From Leptospira fluminis (GTDB lineage: Bacteria > Spirochaetota > Leptospiria > Leptospirales > Leptospiraceae), in NCBI RefSeq assembly GCF_004771275.1, contig NZ_RQEV01000010.1, positions 62,001-126,000 of the forward strand: a stretch of 64,000 nt of DNA, read 5' to 3'. A program made the translations under genes and the position numbers. The notes under the pieces are model-generated. The model did not search any database and was not told the DNA's origin. It saw nothing but the letters and a program-made list of their open reading frames with translations. Shown piece by piece: positions 1 through 8,235 of this stretch; within the stretch, counting starts at the first letter, position 1; each line of letters opens with the position of its first letter.

Positions 1-516
1 AACCCCGAATCGAAATCCATATTGCTCGAAAGCCAAAATCGAATACAGTCCATGGCTTACGTGCACGAATCCCTGTATGGGAGAACGTCGGTAAGCGACG
101 AATTTTTTCCGAAGTATGTCAGGAAATTGGTGGAGAGCCTGTTACGGTCCTACGGCTTCGATCATAACGATATCGAAATAGATCTGAGATGCGAATCCAT
201 TCCCCTGAAGCAGAACGCCTTTATTCCCGTCGGCCTCATATTAAACGAATTGGTTACGAACACTCTGAAGCACGCGTTCGTGGACAAATCCCCCTCCGAA
301 CCGAAGCGTTTGGGAATCGCCTTTTACAGGGAGGATTCCTGGATCCATTTGGAAGTCAGCGACAACGGCGGGGGAAAGGAACATCTGAAAGACGCTCTAG
401 ATACCATGGGACTCGAGCTTGTGGTTCTGCTAACGAAACAACTGAAAGGAACCGTCTCCGATATACCTTGTCCGAAAGGAACCGCCACTCGAGTCAGATT
501 TCCGATGCTGGGCTAA
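1..516 (+). CDS. Sensor histidine kinase, C-terminal part (5' end outside window)
   Basis: The frame is open from base 1, so only the catalytic end of the protein is present. The first residues (ESQNRIQSMAYVHESLY) match the region just after the phospho-acceptor histidine in HisKA_2/HWE-like kinases. These kinases typically continue with an N box, here NELVTNTLKHAF, and a G box, here DNGGG. The ATP-lid region is compact and the chain ends GTATRVRFPML, as is usual for this class. It would autophosphorylate and pass the phosphate to a response regulator, but sensor and partner are not visible. The gene is convergent with the sterol-desaturase-type gene, with only 10 bases between stop codons. 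Confidence 0.85.
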   Translation, partial: NPESKSILLESQNRIQSMAYVHESLYGRTSVSDEFFPKYVRKLVESLLRSYGFDHNDIEIDLRCESIPLKQNAFIPVGLILNELVTNTLKHAFVDKSPSEPKRLGIAFYREDSWIHLEVSDNGGGKEHLKDALDTMGLELVVLLTKQLKGTVSDIPCPKGTATRVRFPMLG

Positions 517-526
517 AGGCTCCCGC

Positions 527-1345
527 TTACACCCCGGCGCTCTGAGGTCTTACTTCCTGGGTCTCCTCGGGAAGCCGATTCGTCACTTCTCGGAACGTCT
601 CTTTGTATTTGGCATGATTCGTTCCCATCAGCCTGTCCCAGATATTGAAATACAATCCGTAATTGCAGTTAAAGTATTTATGATGCATGTTATGATGCGT
701 CGTAGTATTATGCCAGCTTAAGAACCTGTTGTCCAAAAATCCTTTCGGGAACAGCTCGAATGAGAGGTGCCCTAAGACATTCAGAAAATTGCTGTAAAAA
801 AAGAAGACGAGTAGAGCCATGGAATGCAAGGGCAGAATCAAGGCCGCGAGGGGAACGATTCCCGCCTCTATGACGGCTTCGTAGGGATGAAAGGAAAAAG
901 CGGCCCAGGGGGAAGGATTGGTGGATTTGTGGTGCACCAAGTGCATTCTCTTGAATAGGACAGGATGGTGCATGAGACGGTGAGTCCAATAAAAATAAGT
1001 ATCGTGCAAGAATATCAGAGCAACTATGCTGAAGACCAAATAAGGAACCCCATAATCTGAAACCTTATCGTATAATAATGTCCATCCCTGTTCTTTCATC
1101 AGATATACCAGCACGCCGGAGGCTGCGAAGATGAACAGAGTCAGCGCGGAATATTTGAGTTCGTGCCAGATCTTGTCCGCTTCCGGAAGTTTGGACTGGA
1201 TGATCCTATGCTTCAATTTATCCCGGAAGAGTAGCCAGACGAAAACGTAAGCCAACCCGGCCATGATCAGGTATCTCACCCAAAGGGTGACAAGGGAGAA
1301 AAGATAGTAACCGTCCAATCCGTATTTCTGCACTAATTCCGTCAT
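527..1345 (-). CDS. Sterol desaturase / fatty acid hydroxylase superfamily protein
   Basis: A 272-residue integral membrane di-iron protein. Histidine clusters match the FA_hydroxylase family: H114 and HRLMHH around 122-127, HLVHH at 135-139, and HNTTTHHNMHH near 215-225. Hydrophobic segments lie near residues 15-40, 65-83 and 100-118, with a further pair near 160-190. Members of this family hydroxylate or desaturate lipids, including sterols, alkylglycerols and fatty acids, at the membrane; the substrate here cannot be told. The gene starts 120 bases downstream of the AraC-type regulator on the same strand, so regulation by that neighbour is plausible but inferred. Confidence 0.85.
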   Translation of the reverse strand: MTELVQKYGLDGYYLFSLVTLWVRYLIMAGLAYVFVWLLFRDKLKHRIIQSKLPEADKIWHELKYSALTLFIFAASGVLVYLMKEQGWTLLYDKVSDYGVPYLVFSIVALIFLHDTYFYWTHRLMHHPVLFKRMHLVHHKSTNPSPWAAFSFHPYEAVIEAGIVPLAALILPLHSMALLVFFFYSNFLNVLGHLSFELFPKGFLDNRFLSWHNTTTHHNMHHKYFNCNYGLYFNIWDRLMGTNHAKYKETFREVTNRLPEETQEVRPQSAGV

Positions 1346-1465
1346 GGTTTCACCTCGAGTTCAGGTTCTTTGTTTCCAGATTCTATACGATGAGACCTTT
1401 CTTCGGCCAGATAATCCTGAAAAACTCTAGCCGATTCCGAAATCGGAGAGGATTTCGGGCGGAAA

Positions 1466-2542
1466 TCAGGTCTGCAATTGCCTTTCCCGATTTTTACGAA
1501 ACTCCGTGGGGGTCACTCCGGTGAGTTCCTTAAAAGCACGATTGAAGGGACCTAAGGATTGGTACCCCAAATCCATGGCGATCCGAATGATGGGCAATTC
1601 GTCTTTTTTCGGATCCAGGAGAATTTCGCAGGCCTCCTGGATTCTGTATCTGTTTAAAAAATCCGGAAAGTTACGGAACCCCATGGCTTGGTTGATCAAT
1701 CGTCTTAATTTGTATTCCTGTACTTCCAGATCCTCGGCTAATTGGCCGATGGTCAGTCCTTCCTTGCGATAGAGTTTTTCCTCTTCGAAGGCCAGTACGA
1801 GTTTCTTTTTCAGGATCGGATCCGCTTGGACGATCCTTTCTTCTTCCTCGGTTCCCATCGAGGGTTCCGGGTCGACGAGACCGTCCTTCAATTCCAATAC
1901 CAGATACATGAACGCGAGGATCAATCCCCACGCGAGAAGAACGTTGATCAAATCCAGAACTTCCGACAGCGTTTTTCCCCTCAGGATCAAGTGGGAAAAA
2001 ATTCCGAACGTGATCACGCTACCGGTCATCAATATATGCACTTCGCGTAATCTCCTGCGCGTTTCCACCAAATCGTCCTTACGACCGGAGTATGTCTGAA
2101 AGATCGCGAATAAAACGAAAGCTAGGGAGATCAAAGTCGGAACGACGATATGGGCCAAAACCGTTTCCGATTCTATGGGCCCTCTCATGCTAATCTGATC
2201 CAGAACCGGATAAACGAGTAAGGCGGAAACGGCGATCTTTCCGAGGAGTAAAAGCCAGTGCCAGGCTTTGAGTCGGAAATGGTCCTTGAAAATCGCCGAG
2301 CTTAAGATCCAAAAAAAGAAAGGCAAGCTGAGTAGCCCGGCAAACAATACGATACGGAGCGGAAAGGAAATCCTCAGATCGGGATCCAGGCTGAGAATAA
2401 TATAGGAAATGATTCCGAAAGAAAATCCTGCCGCGATGCGGATCCTGAGATCGTAATTGTATTTCCACGCGAACAACCCTATCAGGAAGATCAGGTTGGA
2501 GAGACAAAAATAATGTAGAATATTTGTGATCTCGGAGATCAA
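1466..2542 (-). CDS. Membrane-anchored AraC-family transcriptional regulator
   Basis: The N-terminal two thirds is hydrophobic, with about seven predicted membrane segments. The C-terminal ~100 residues form an AraC double helix-turn-helix (EEKLYRKEGLTIGQLAEDLEVQEYKLRRLIN, then IRIAMDLGYQSLGPFNRAFKELTGVTPTEFRK). This 7TM-plus-AraC layout is common in Leptospira and suggests a regulator that senses a membrane or extracellular signal directly. I place the start at TTG 2542: it overlaps the upstream epimerase stop as TTGA and has GGAAGAG just upstream. A longer frame would begin at another TTG at 2575. No ligand can be inferred. Confidence 0.82.
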   Translation of the reverse strand: MISEITNILHYFCLSNLIFLIGLFAWKYNYDLRIRIAAGFSFGIISYIILSLDPDLRISFPLRIVLFAGLLSLPFFFWILSSAIFKDHFRLKAWHWLLLLGKIAVSALLVYPVLDQISMRGPIESETVLAHIVVPTLISLAFVLFAIFQTYSGRKDDLVETRRRLREVHILMTGSVITFGIFSHLILRGKTLSEVLDLINVLLAWGLILAFMYLVLELKDGLVDPEPSMGTEEEERIVQADPILKKKLVLAFEEEKLYRKEGLTIGQLAEDLEVQEYKLRRLINQAMGFRNFPDFLNRYRIQEACEILLDPKKDELPIIRIAMDLGYQSLGPFNRAFKELTGVTPTEFRKNRERQLQT

Positions 2543-3300
2543 AGGGACTCTTCCAGTTTTTCCAACTCTCTCCAAAAGTCCTTTGTTTGTAAACCAGGAA
2601 GAAATTTCCGAATTAGACCGCTATCCACGAACGCATCTTCTCGATCGGGTTCGACTTCGGGATAGTTGGATATACGACCTTTTTCCTCTAAAAATTGAAA
2701 GATTTCCCACCAAGTATGCCATTGGTTGTCCGAAAGTACCAGTTCGGAAGGCAACTTGTCCTCGAAATCGGATAAAATCCCTCGAACCGCTTCGGTGATA
2801 TCCGAAATATGGCACAAGTTCAGTTGTCGTTTGGATTTCCGAACCAATCCTTTGCGGATCCAATCCGCCGGATTCCGGAAAGGTCCGTAGATCCCGCTTA
2901 AGCGAAGTATTTTCCCCCCCGATTCCAAAAATTTCTCTTCGATTTCGAATCGTTCGTGTTCCAGATTCTTAGGCGTGCTTTCGCGAATTTCCCCCTCCCG
3001 CCTGTAAATGCTAGTAGTTCCCAAAAGCCATTTCCGGCGCGAGACTTTCGAGAAAGCCTCCGCCAGGAGGTATTTCGTGGGAACGGAATGTAAGGGAAAC
3101 GTAATGATCAAGGAATCGAAAGGGGAATTCTCGTATTCACCGACGAACTTTCGGACGCTTTCCTCGTCGCCGAAATCGTAGATTTTAGAGTTCGAGACCG
3201 TCGTCTTGCGGGAAAAGGAGGTGATCCGAAATTCATCGTTTAACGATTCCAGTATTCTCAGACCGGTATAACCTAAACCTAAAATCGCGTGCTTGGACAT
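2539..3300 (-). CDS. NAD(P)-dependent epimerase/dehydratase-like (SDR) protein
   Basis: A 253-residue Rossmann-fold protein that opens with a dinucleotide-binding loop, GLGYTGLR at residues 8-15. The middle contains TTSIYRREG and RLSGIYGP, which resemble the nucleotide-sugar epimerase region of extended SDRs (LSGIYGPGR type). The usual YxxxK dyad is not obvious, so it may be an atypical SDR related to YeeZ/YlbE proteins rather than a true sugar epimerase. It lies 2 bases after purB and its stop overlaps the AraC start, so it is probably the middle gene of a purB-led transcript. Confidence 0.75.
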   Translation of the reverse strand: MSKHAILGLGYTGLRILESLNDEFRITSFSRKTTVSNSKIYDFGDEESVRKFVGEYENSPFDSLIITFPLHSVPTKYLLAEAFSKVSRRKWLLGTTSIYRREGEIRESTPKNLEHERFEIEEKFLESGGKILRLSGIYGPFRNPADWIRKGLVRKSKRQLNLCHISDITEAVRGILSDFEDKLPSELVLSDNQWHTWWEIFQFLEEKGRISNYPEVEPDREDAFVDSGLIRKFLPGLQTKDFWRELEKLEESL

Positions 3301-3302
3301 GA

Positions 3303-4604
3303 CTAATCCAGGCCGAGTCTCTTATAGATCAATCCCACCTTGGATAGGTAAGGTTCGATCCTGAAAATCTCCTCTAGGTCCGCTGCACTTAACGCACTTT
3401 GAACCTTAGGATCGGCGGCAAGACGATCCTTCAGGTTCTTGCCCGGATCCGCCCAAACTTCCATAGCGTGTCCTTGCACGATCGCATAGGCGTCCTCTCT
3501 GGTGATTCCGCCCTTTTCTATAAGATGCAAAAGCACCTTTTGGGAAAAAATCAAACCCCTTGTGATACCTAAAGTTCTTGCGATCGCATCCGGATAAACG
3601 TGGAGATTCCTGACCACGAAAAGCATCTTGTCCAAAATGTATTCCAAGGCGATCGTGGAATCCGGGATCACGATACGTTCTGCGGAAGAATGGGAAATAT
3701 CCCTTTCATGCCAAAGAGGAACGTTTTGCAATGCGGTCTGAACGTTGGATCGGATCACTCTCGAAATTCCGGAAATTCTTTCACAGATCACCGGATTCCG
3801 TTTGTGCGGCATGGCGGAGGATCCTTTTTGTCCCGCCGCGAACGGTTCCTCCACTTCCCTTCCCTCCGTTTTTTGCAAAAGACGGATCTCCGTTGCAAAG
3901 CGGTCCAAACTAGCGGCAGTGACTCCTAATGTGGACATATAAGCCGCATGTCTATCGCGGGATACGACTTGGGTTGCGATCGGGTCAGGCTTGAGTCCCA
4001 ACTTCCCGCAAACATATTCCTCTATATCCGGTTCAATGTTGGAATACGTGCCGACCGCTCCGGAAAGTTTTCCTACGGAGATTTCCTCTTTGGCGTCCTT
4101 CAACCTATCCCGGTTTCGTTTCATCTCTTCATAAAAAAGGGCGAACTTCAGACCTAAGGTCATGGGCTCCGCGTGAATGCCGTGGGATCTTCCGATGCAA
4201 GGAAGATCCCTGAACTGGATCGCCTTTTCACGAATTGCAAGAATGAGTTCGTCCGTCTTTTTCAGAATCAGATCCATGGCTTGAACCATCTGCACGCAAA
4301 GAGCCGTATCCCCGATATCCGAGGACGTGAGTCCGTAATGGACGTGACGTCCGGCCGGACCTATATAGGAATTCATGTTCGTCAAGAATGCGATTACGTC
4401 GTGATGAACCTTGGACTCTATTTCCAAAATTTCATCCACGTTGAATCTAGCTTTGGATCGGATTTCCTCGAAATCCTCTTTGGGGACCTCCCCTTTTTTC
4501 GTCCTTGCCTCGGTGGCAAGGATTTCGATCTCCTTCCAGATTTCGAATTTATTCTCCAATTCCCAAATCTTAGCGATTTCCGGATTCGAATACCGATCTA
4601 TCAT
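3303..4604 (-). CDS. purB: Adenylosuccinate lyase
   Basis: A 433-residue member of the fumarase/aspartase superfamily that acts twice in purine synthesis: SAICAR to AICAR plus fumarate, and adenylosuccinate to AMP plus fumarate. The superfamily signature GSSAMPHKRNP is at 261-271 with the mobile catalytic serine. RSHGIHAEP, containing the catalytic histidine region, is at 139-147, and the substrate-binding TSSDIGDT at 93-100. Length matches the bacterial family. It is followed two bases later by the SDR gene. The 291 bases upstream, up to the monooxygenase stop, hold no convincing gene. Confidence 0.97.
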   Translation of the reverse strand: MIDRYSNPEIAKIWELENKFEIWKEIEILATEARTKKGEVPKEDFEEIRSKARFNVDEILEIESKVHHDVIAFLTNMNSYIGPAGRHVHYGLTSSDIGDTALCVQMVQAMDLILKKTDELILAIREKAIQFRDLPCIGRSHGIHAEPMTLGLKFALFYEEMKRNRDRLKDAKEEISVGKLSGAVGTYSNIEPDIEEYVCGKLGLKPDPIATQVVSRDRHAAYMSTLGVTAASLDRFATEIRLLQKTEGREVEEPFAAGQKGSSAMPHKRNPVICERISGISRVIRSNVQTALQNVPLWHERDISHSSAERIVIPDSTIALEYILDKMLFVVRNLHVYPDAIARTLGITRGLIFSQKVLLHLIEKGGITREDAYAIVQGHAMEVWADPGKNLKDRLAADPKVQSALSAADLEEIFRIEPYLSKVGLIYKRLGLD

Positions 4605-4895
4605 TCCCGATTTCCCCGGGGAAATATCCCCATTGATAGGATTTTTATCCGAGGTCGATTCGTAAACGGTTTTTGAAGACCGGAGGGAAGAGAAGAAGAA
4701 AGGCTCCTCTCCGCAAAACGATAGAGATTCCCGTTCAAGACGAAACGGATTGCGCGTAATCCGTCTCCGGATTTATCCCCTTTTGCGAAGCCGCCCGCGA
4801 CGGCCCGATTTGTCCCACCGGAGAGATCGCTTCTCCGATCCCTCCCCCGGCTCCCGTAACCGGAACGATCCTATAACCCGAAAAACGGCGCAAAT

Positions 4896-6305
4896 TCACG
4901 CGTTCGTTCCCGCAAGCCGGTCGGCTTTAGCGAATTCATTCCGTTTTTTTAATGATTCAAATTGACCGGCTTTCAATTCCGGCCAACCCATTTTCTTTTG
5001 CAATTTGGAACGGTATTTTTTATACGCCACCTGATTGACGTAAACGGAATGACGTCCCGTATTCAGGTATTTGATTCCACCGTTCAATAGAGGTCTGTCG
5101 CTTCGTATTAGACGTTCGAATTTTTCCGCGGAAACGTCCCCGCTCCGTTTCGCCTTTATATACGAAGAGATCAGATTCGCCATTTCGTCGAACATCTTGT
5201 ATGCTCCTCCGTCCGTCTCCATGTAACCCAAAGCGTAAAGATTCTCGTGGTTACGATTGAAAAGCGTCAGATACAATTCCGGCCGACCGTTCTTCCATTC
5301 GAAATACGTTTCGTTCATGTACGGAATGGACCAATGATAACCGGTAGCGACAACGATAAGATCGATCTTCTCTTTGGATCCGTCCTGAAACTCCACGTAT
5401 TCTCCTTCCAAACGAGCAATGTCCCCTTTCGCAATCACGTCTCCGTGACGCAGATTGTGAATGAGTTGATCGTTCAGGATCGGATGCGTTTCGAAAATTT
5501 TATGATCGGGTGCGGGAAGTCCCAACTTCGTCAGATCTCCCACAAGGAATTTCAAGATGATTCCGAATACCCATTGGGAAAACCAATTCGGGATCCAATG
5601 TGCTCCGTCGCCGAAAACGTCCGCAGGTATTCCTAAAATATGTTTCGGTATAAAATAATATCCCCGTCTAACACTGATAAAAGCTCGGTCCGCGGCGACC
5701 CCGGCATCACAGGCGATATCGCAACCGGAGTTTCCCGCACCTACGACCAAGACCCGCTTGCCCCGGAACAAGGACAGTTCTTTGTATTTTACACTGTGAA
5801 GGATCTCTCCTTTAAAGGTGTCCTGTCCGGGAAACTTGGGTACGTTCGGAGACCAGGTGATCCCGCTCGCGCAGATCACTCCATCGTACAATGCAGTTTC
5901 TCCGTTATCCAAAGCGACCGACCATTGGGACCCATTCTTTTCCACGGAACGGACGGAGGTGTTAAATCTGATATGCTTGTACAAATCGTATTCTTTCGCA
6001 AAAGCGCGATGGTAAGCCAGGATCTGACGATTGGAAGGATAATCGGGATAATCATCCGGCATCGGAAAATCCGCATAATTGGAAAGATATTTGGAAGAAA
6101 TAAAATGAGCGCTTTCGTACATCGGAGATCCGGGATTGTCGATGTCCCAAATTCCTCCCACATCCGAATGTCTTTCGAAGACATGAAACGGAATTCCTTT
6201 CGACTTCAAGGACCTTGCCATGGACAATCCGGCGGGTCCGCCCCCTACGATACAATAAACTCCGGACTCTTTTAAATTCGATCTGATTTCAATTTTCTCA
6301 TTCAT
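4896..6305 (-). CDS. Flavin-containing monooxygenase family protein
   Basis: A 469-residue FAD- and NADPH-dependent monooxygenase. GGGPAGLSMARS near the N terminus binds FAD, GAGNSGCDIACD binds NADPH, and the FMO signature is present as FKGEILHSVKYK. The family oxygenates nucleophilic N or S atoms, or ketones (Baeyer-Villiger type); the substrate cannot be told. I start it at ATG 6305, which has GGAG 8 bases upstream. The longer frame, from 6353, would begin inside the large inverted repeat that looks like an operator. It is divergent from a TetR regulator, the usual layout for a substrate-induced enzyme. Confidence 0.88.
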   Translation of the reverse strand: MNEKIEIRSNLKESGVYCIVGGGPAGLSMARSLKSKGIPFHVFERHSDVGGIWDIDNPGSPMYESAHFISSKYLSNYADFPMPDDYPDYPSNRQILAYHRAFAKEYDLYKHIRFNTSVRSVEKNGSQWSVALDNGETALYDGVICASGITWSPNVPKFPGQDTFKGEILHSVKYKELSLFRGKRVLVVGAGNSGCDIACDAGVAADRAFISVRRGYYFIPKHILGIPADVFGDGAHWIPNWFSQWVFGIILKFLVGDLTKLGLPAPDHKIFETHPILNDQLIHNLRHGDVIAKGDIARLEGEYVEFQDGSKEKIDLIVVATGYHWSIPYMNETYFEWKNGRPELYLTLFNRNHENLYALGYMETDGGAYKMFDEMANLISSYIKAKRSGDVSAEKFERLIRSDRPLLNGGIKYLNTGRHSVYVNQVAYKKYRSKLQKKMGWPELKAGQFESLKKRNEFAKADRLAGTNA

Positions 6306-6333
6306 TGCCTTCGCTCCAAAAATGAGCAATGTT

Positions 6334-6372
6334 CTCATTTTAAATATGGTCAATGATCATATTTAAAATGAG
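6334..6372. promoter_or_regulatory. Perfect 15-bp inverted repeat, probable TetR operator
   Basis: Arms CTCATTTTAAATATG (6334-6348) and CATATTTAAAATGAG (6358-6372) are perfect reverse complements separated by 9 bases. An additional half-site AATGAG at 6321-6326 pairs with the left arm. The repeat sits between the divergent monooxygenase and TetR genes, 29 bases from the former's start and 71 from the latter's. This is what is expected of an autoregulatory operator, but binding is inferred. Confidence 0.7.
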
Positions 6373-6443
6373 AGTCAAACAAAAAACTCCTACGGAAGAA
6401 AAAAGTAGTCCGGGAAGGGGACAAAATAGTACGGTGTCCCTAT

Positions 6444-7079
6444 ATGAAACAGGAGCCCCGCATCCCGGTACAATCTAGAAGTAGAGAAAGAGTAGATATG
6501 ATCCTGAAAACTGCCAGGGATCTGATCGGGAAAAGGGGAATCGATGCGGTCAGTATGAGGGAGATCGCCCAGTCGGCTCGGATACAGATCGGCTCCTTGT
6601 ACCAATATTTTCCCGGGAAAAACTCTCTGCTACTTGCCATCATGCGGGAATATTACGATAGGATCAACGAAGGCACGAAGACCTTATTGGAATCCGTTAG
6701 GAATGCGGAAGAATTCGAATCTCTAGGAGAAAAAGCGCTCATACAGTTTGCGGAGTTTTTCCAAAAAGATCCGGCTCTGGCAAATCTTTGGGCAGGAGCG
6801 CGAGCCGTTCCCGAACTGATCACCGAGGATAATTTGGATACGCACCGAAACGCGGAGCTTATCGTAAAAACGGGACTGCGCTGTCTTCCTGGACTGAAGG
6901 AAAACGACTTGAGACCCTTCGCACTCTATACTTGTCATACCATGGGGACCCTCGTTCGATTTGCGAACGAGCTGGACTCGCAACAGGGAAAAGCCGTGTT
7001 GGAAGAATGCCGTCAAATACTTCGGCTGAGATTAAAGTCCTTGGTGGATCTTTCCAAATCTAGACGAAGGAAAAAATAA
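6444..7079 (+). CDS. TetR/AcrR-family transcriptional regulator
   Basis: A 211-residue repressor. The N-terminal helix-turn-helix spans about residues 17-63 (ILKTARDLIGKRGIDAVSMREIAQSARIQIGSLYQYFPGKNSLL), ending in the classic YxYFPxK motif. The C-terminal ~140 residues are a ligand/dimerisation domain with no recognisable specificity. It is divergent from the flavin monooxygenase and probably represses it through the inverted repeat between them. No Shine-Dalgarno sequence lies at normal distance from ATG 6444. The nearest, AAGGGG, is about 20 bases away inside a small hairpin (6418-6440). Confidence 0.9.
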   Translation: MKQEPRIPVQSRSRERVDMILKTARDLIGKRGIDAVSMREIAQSARIQIGSLYQYFPGKNSLLLAIMREYYDRINEGTKTLLESVRNAEEFESLGEKALIQFAEFFQKDPALANLWAGARAVPELITEDNLDTHRNAELIVKTGLRCLPGLKENDLRPFALYTCHTMGTLVRFANELDSQQGKAVLEECRQILRLRLKSLVDLSKSRRRKK

Positions 7080-7164
7080 ACTTTTTTCAGCACAAGATGG
7101 AAAGAAATGACGCGAGAAAAATGCCCTTTCTTTCCCACTCCCCTCGCGCGGAATCCGGAAAGAA

Positions 7165-8232
7165 TCAACCTAACTCGAAAGAACGTACGAATTCCTTGAT
7201 TAGATTGATGTGATCCACCTCGGGAGAAGGATTTTCCTTACTCGGTTCGTACAGATGCTCGTCAAAAACGTGATAATCGAAAATCTTCAGCTCGAAATCG
7301 GGAATCGTGATAATGATATTCTCCGAATGGATATCGAAGATCAGCTTTTCCTCGTTGGCGAGATGACGGGTAACTTCTATGACACGATGAAAATCCAGGG
7401 CGATTTTCTTCAGCTTCGCTTTGCTTACCACGCCGAAACGATGAGTGTCGAAGTTCAACTTCCATTTAGGAAAGAGCGCGTCCTGGATGGGATTCTGCCG
7501 GATCTTTTCGTTTAAGCGGATAAATTCCTTCAGATGCTTTCCCGGAAGCAGGTTTTGATTGTCGCAAGGCGTCAATGTGATCACAGGGATTCCGAAAGGA
7601 CTCTTTCGAAAACGCAATCCCATAAAAAAACGAGTGGGCAGAACGAGATCCGGAATCAGGCTTTTGAGTTTCCAATAATGCAACCTTTCCAATCCCAAAC
7701 GGGCGAACTTGAATCGGATCTCGTCGCGGAGAGATTCCCTCCAGACTCCTTGTTGCAGGAATTCCATCAGTCGGATCTCCTCCGGCTTCAGGTATTTTCC
7801 TAGATTCTTTTGGACTTCCTTATATAAGGAACCGAAAATCGGATCGGAAGGAAGTTTGGATTTTCCTATTTTCACGACTTGGTTCCAGGGAAGCGCATAA
7901 ACGAACTTATAGGAACCTCTACCGATATAATTTTCCGCCGCCAAGGGCATAAAACCGTCCAGAAATTCCCTCTCGTATCTATGCGTTATGCGAAATAGAT
8001 GGGAAACCGGAAAAATCCGCTCGTAAGACTTCCGCAAAAAACCGGACTGCCTCAGTCGGAAATCTACGGGAAGGTCTTCGAGCGGGATGCGCTCTCCGGC
8101 CTTTTCCGGATCGAAGAAAAGTTCCTTATCGAGACCCTTTTCAAGGATTTCGATGAAATTCGGGATTCCGGGGGAATTCCAAAAATTCCGAATTGCGTCC
8201 CCGAATTCTGCGAACCTTCCTTTTTTTGCCAT
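7165..8232 (-). CDS. Putative kinase-fold protein of unknown function
   Basis: A 355-residue soluble protein that I do not recognise by name. Kinase-like landmarks occur in order: a glycine-loop-like IGRGSYKFVY at 103-112, a candidate ATP lysine in VVKIGK at K121, a catalytic-loop-like D300-I-H302-S-E-N305, and a metal-binding aspartate in IFD319-YH in place of DFG. This resembles eukaryotic-like or aminoglycoside-phosphotransferase-like kinases. The N-terminal ~95 and middle ~170 residues match nothing I know. It begins 3 bases after the solute-binding protein gene, so the two are probably co-transcribed. Catalytic activity and substrate are unproven. Confidence 0.7.
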   Translation of the reverse strand: MAKKGRFAEFGDAIRNFWNSPGIPNFIEILEKGLDKELFFDPEKAGERIPLEDLPVDFRLRQSGFLRKSYERIFPVSHLFRITHRYEREFLDGFMPLAAENYIGRGSYKFVYALPWNQVVKIGKSKLPSDPIFGSLYKEVQKNLGKYLKPEEIRLMEFLQQGVWRESLRDEIRFKFARLGLERLHYWKLKSLIPDLVLPTRFFMGLRFRKSPFGIPVITLTPCDNQNLLPGKHLKEFIRLNEKIRQNPIQDALFPKWKLNFDTHRFGVVSKAKLKKIALDFHRVIEVTRHLANEEKLIFDIHSENIIITIPDFELKIFDYHVFDEHLYEPSKENPSPEVDHINLIKEFVRSFELG

Positions 8233-8235
8233 GTT

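Noticed and set aside
4605..4895. GC-rich gap between purB and the monooxygenase, with small hairpins
   Set aside because: I tested it as a sixth copy of the palindromic family, but neither the terminal repeats nor the core palindrome is present. No gene was supported.
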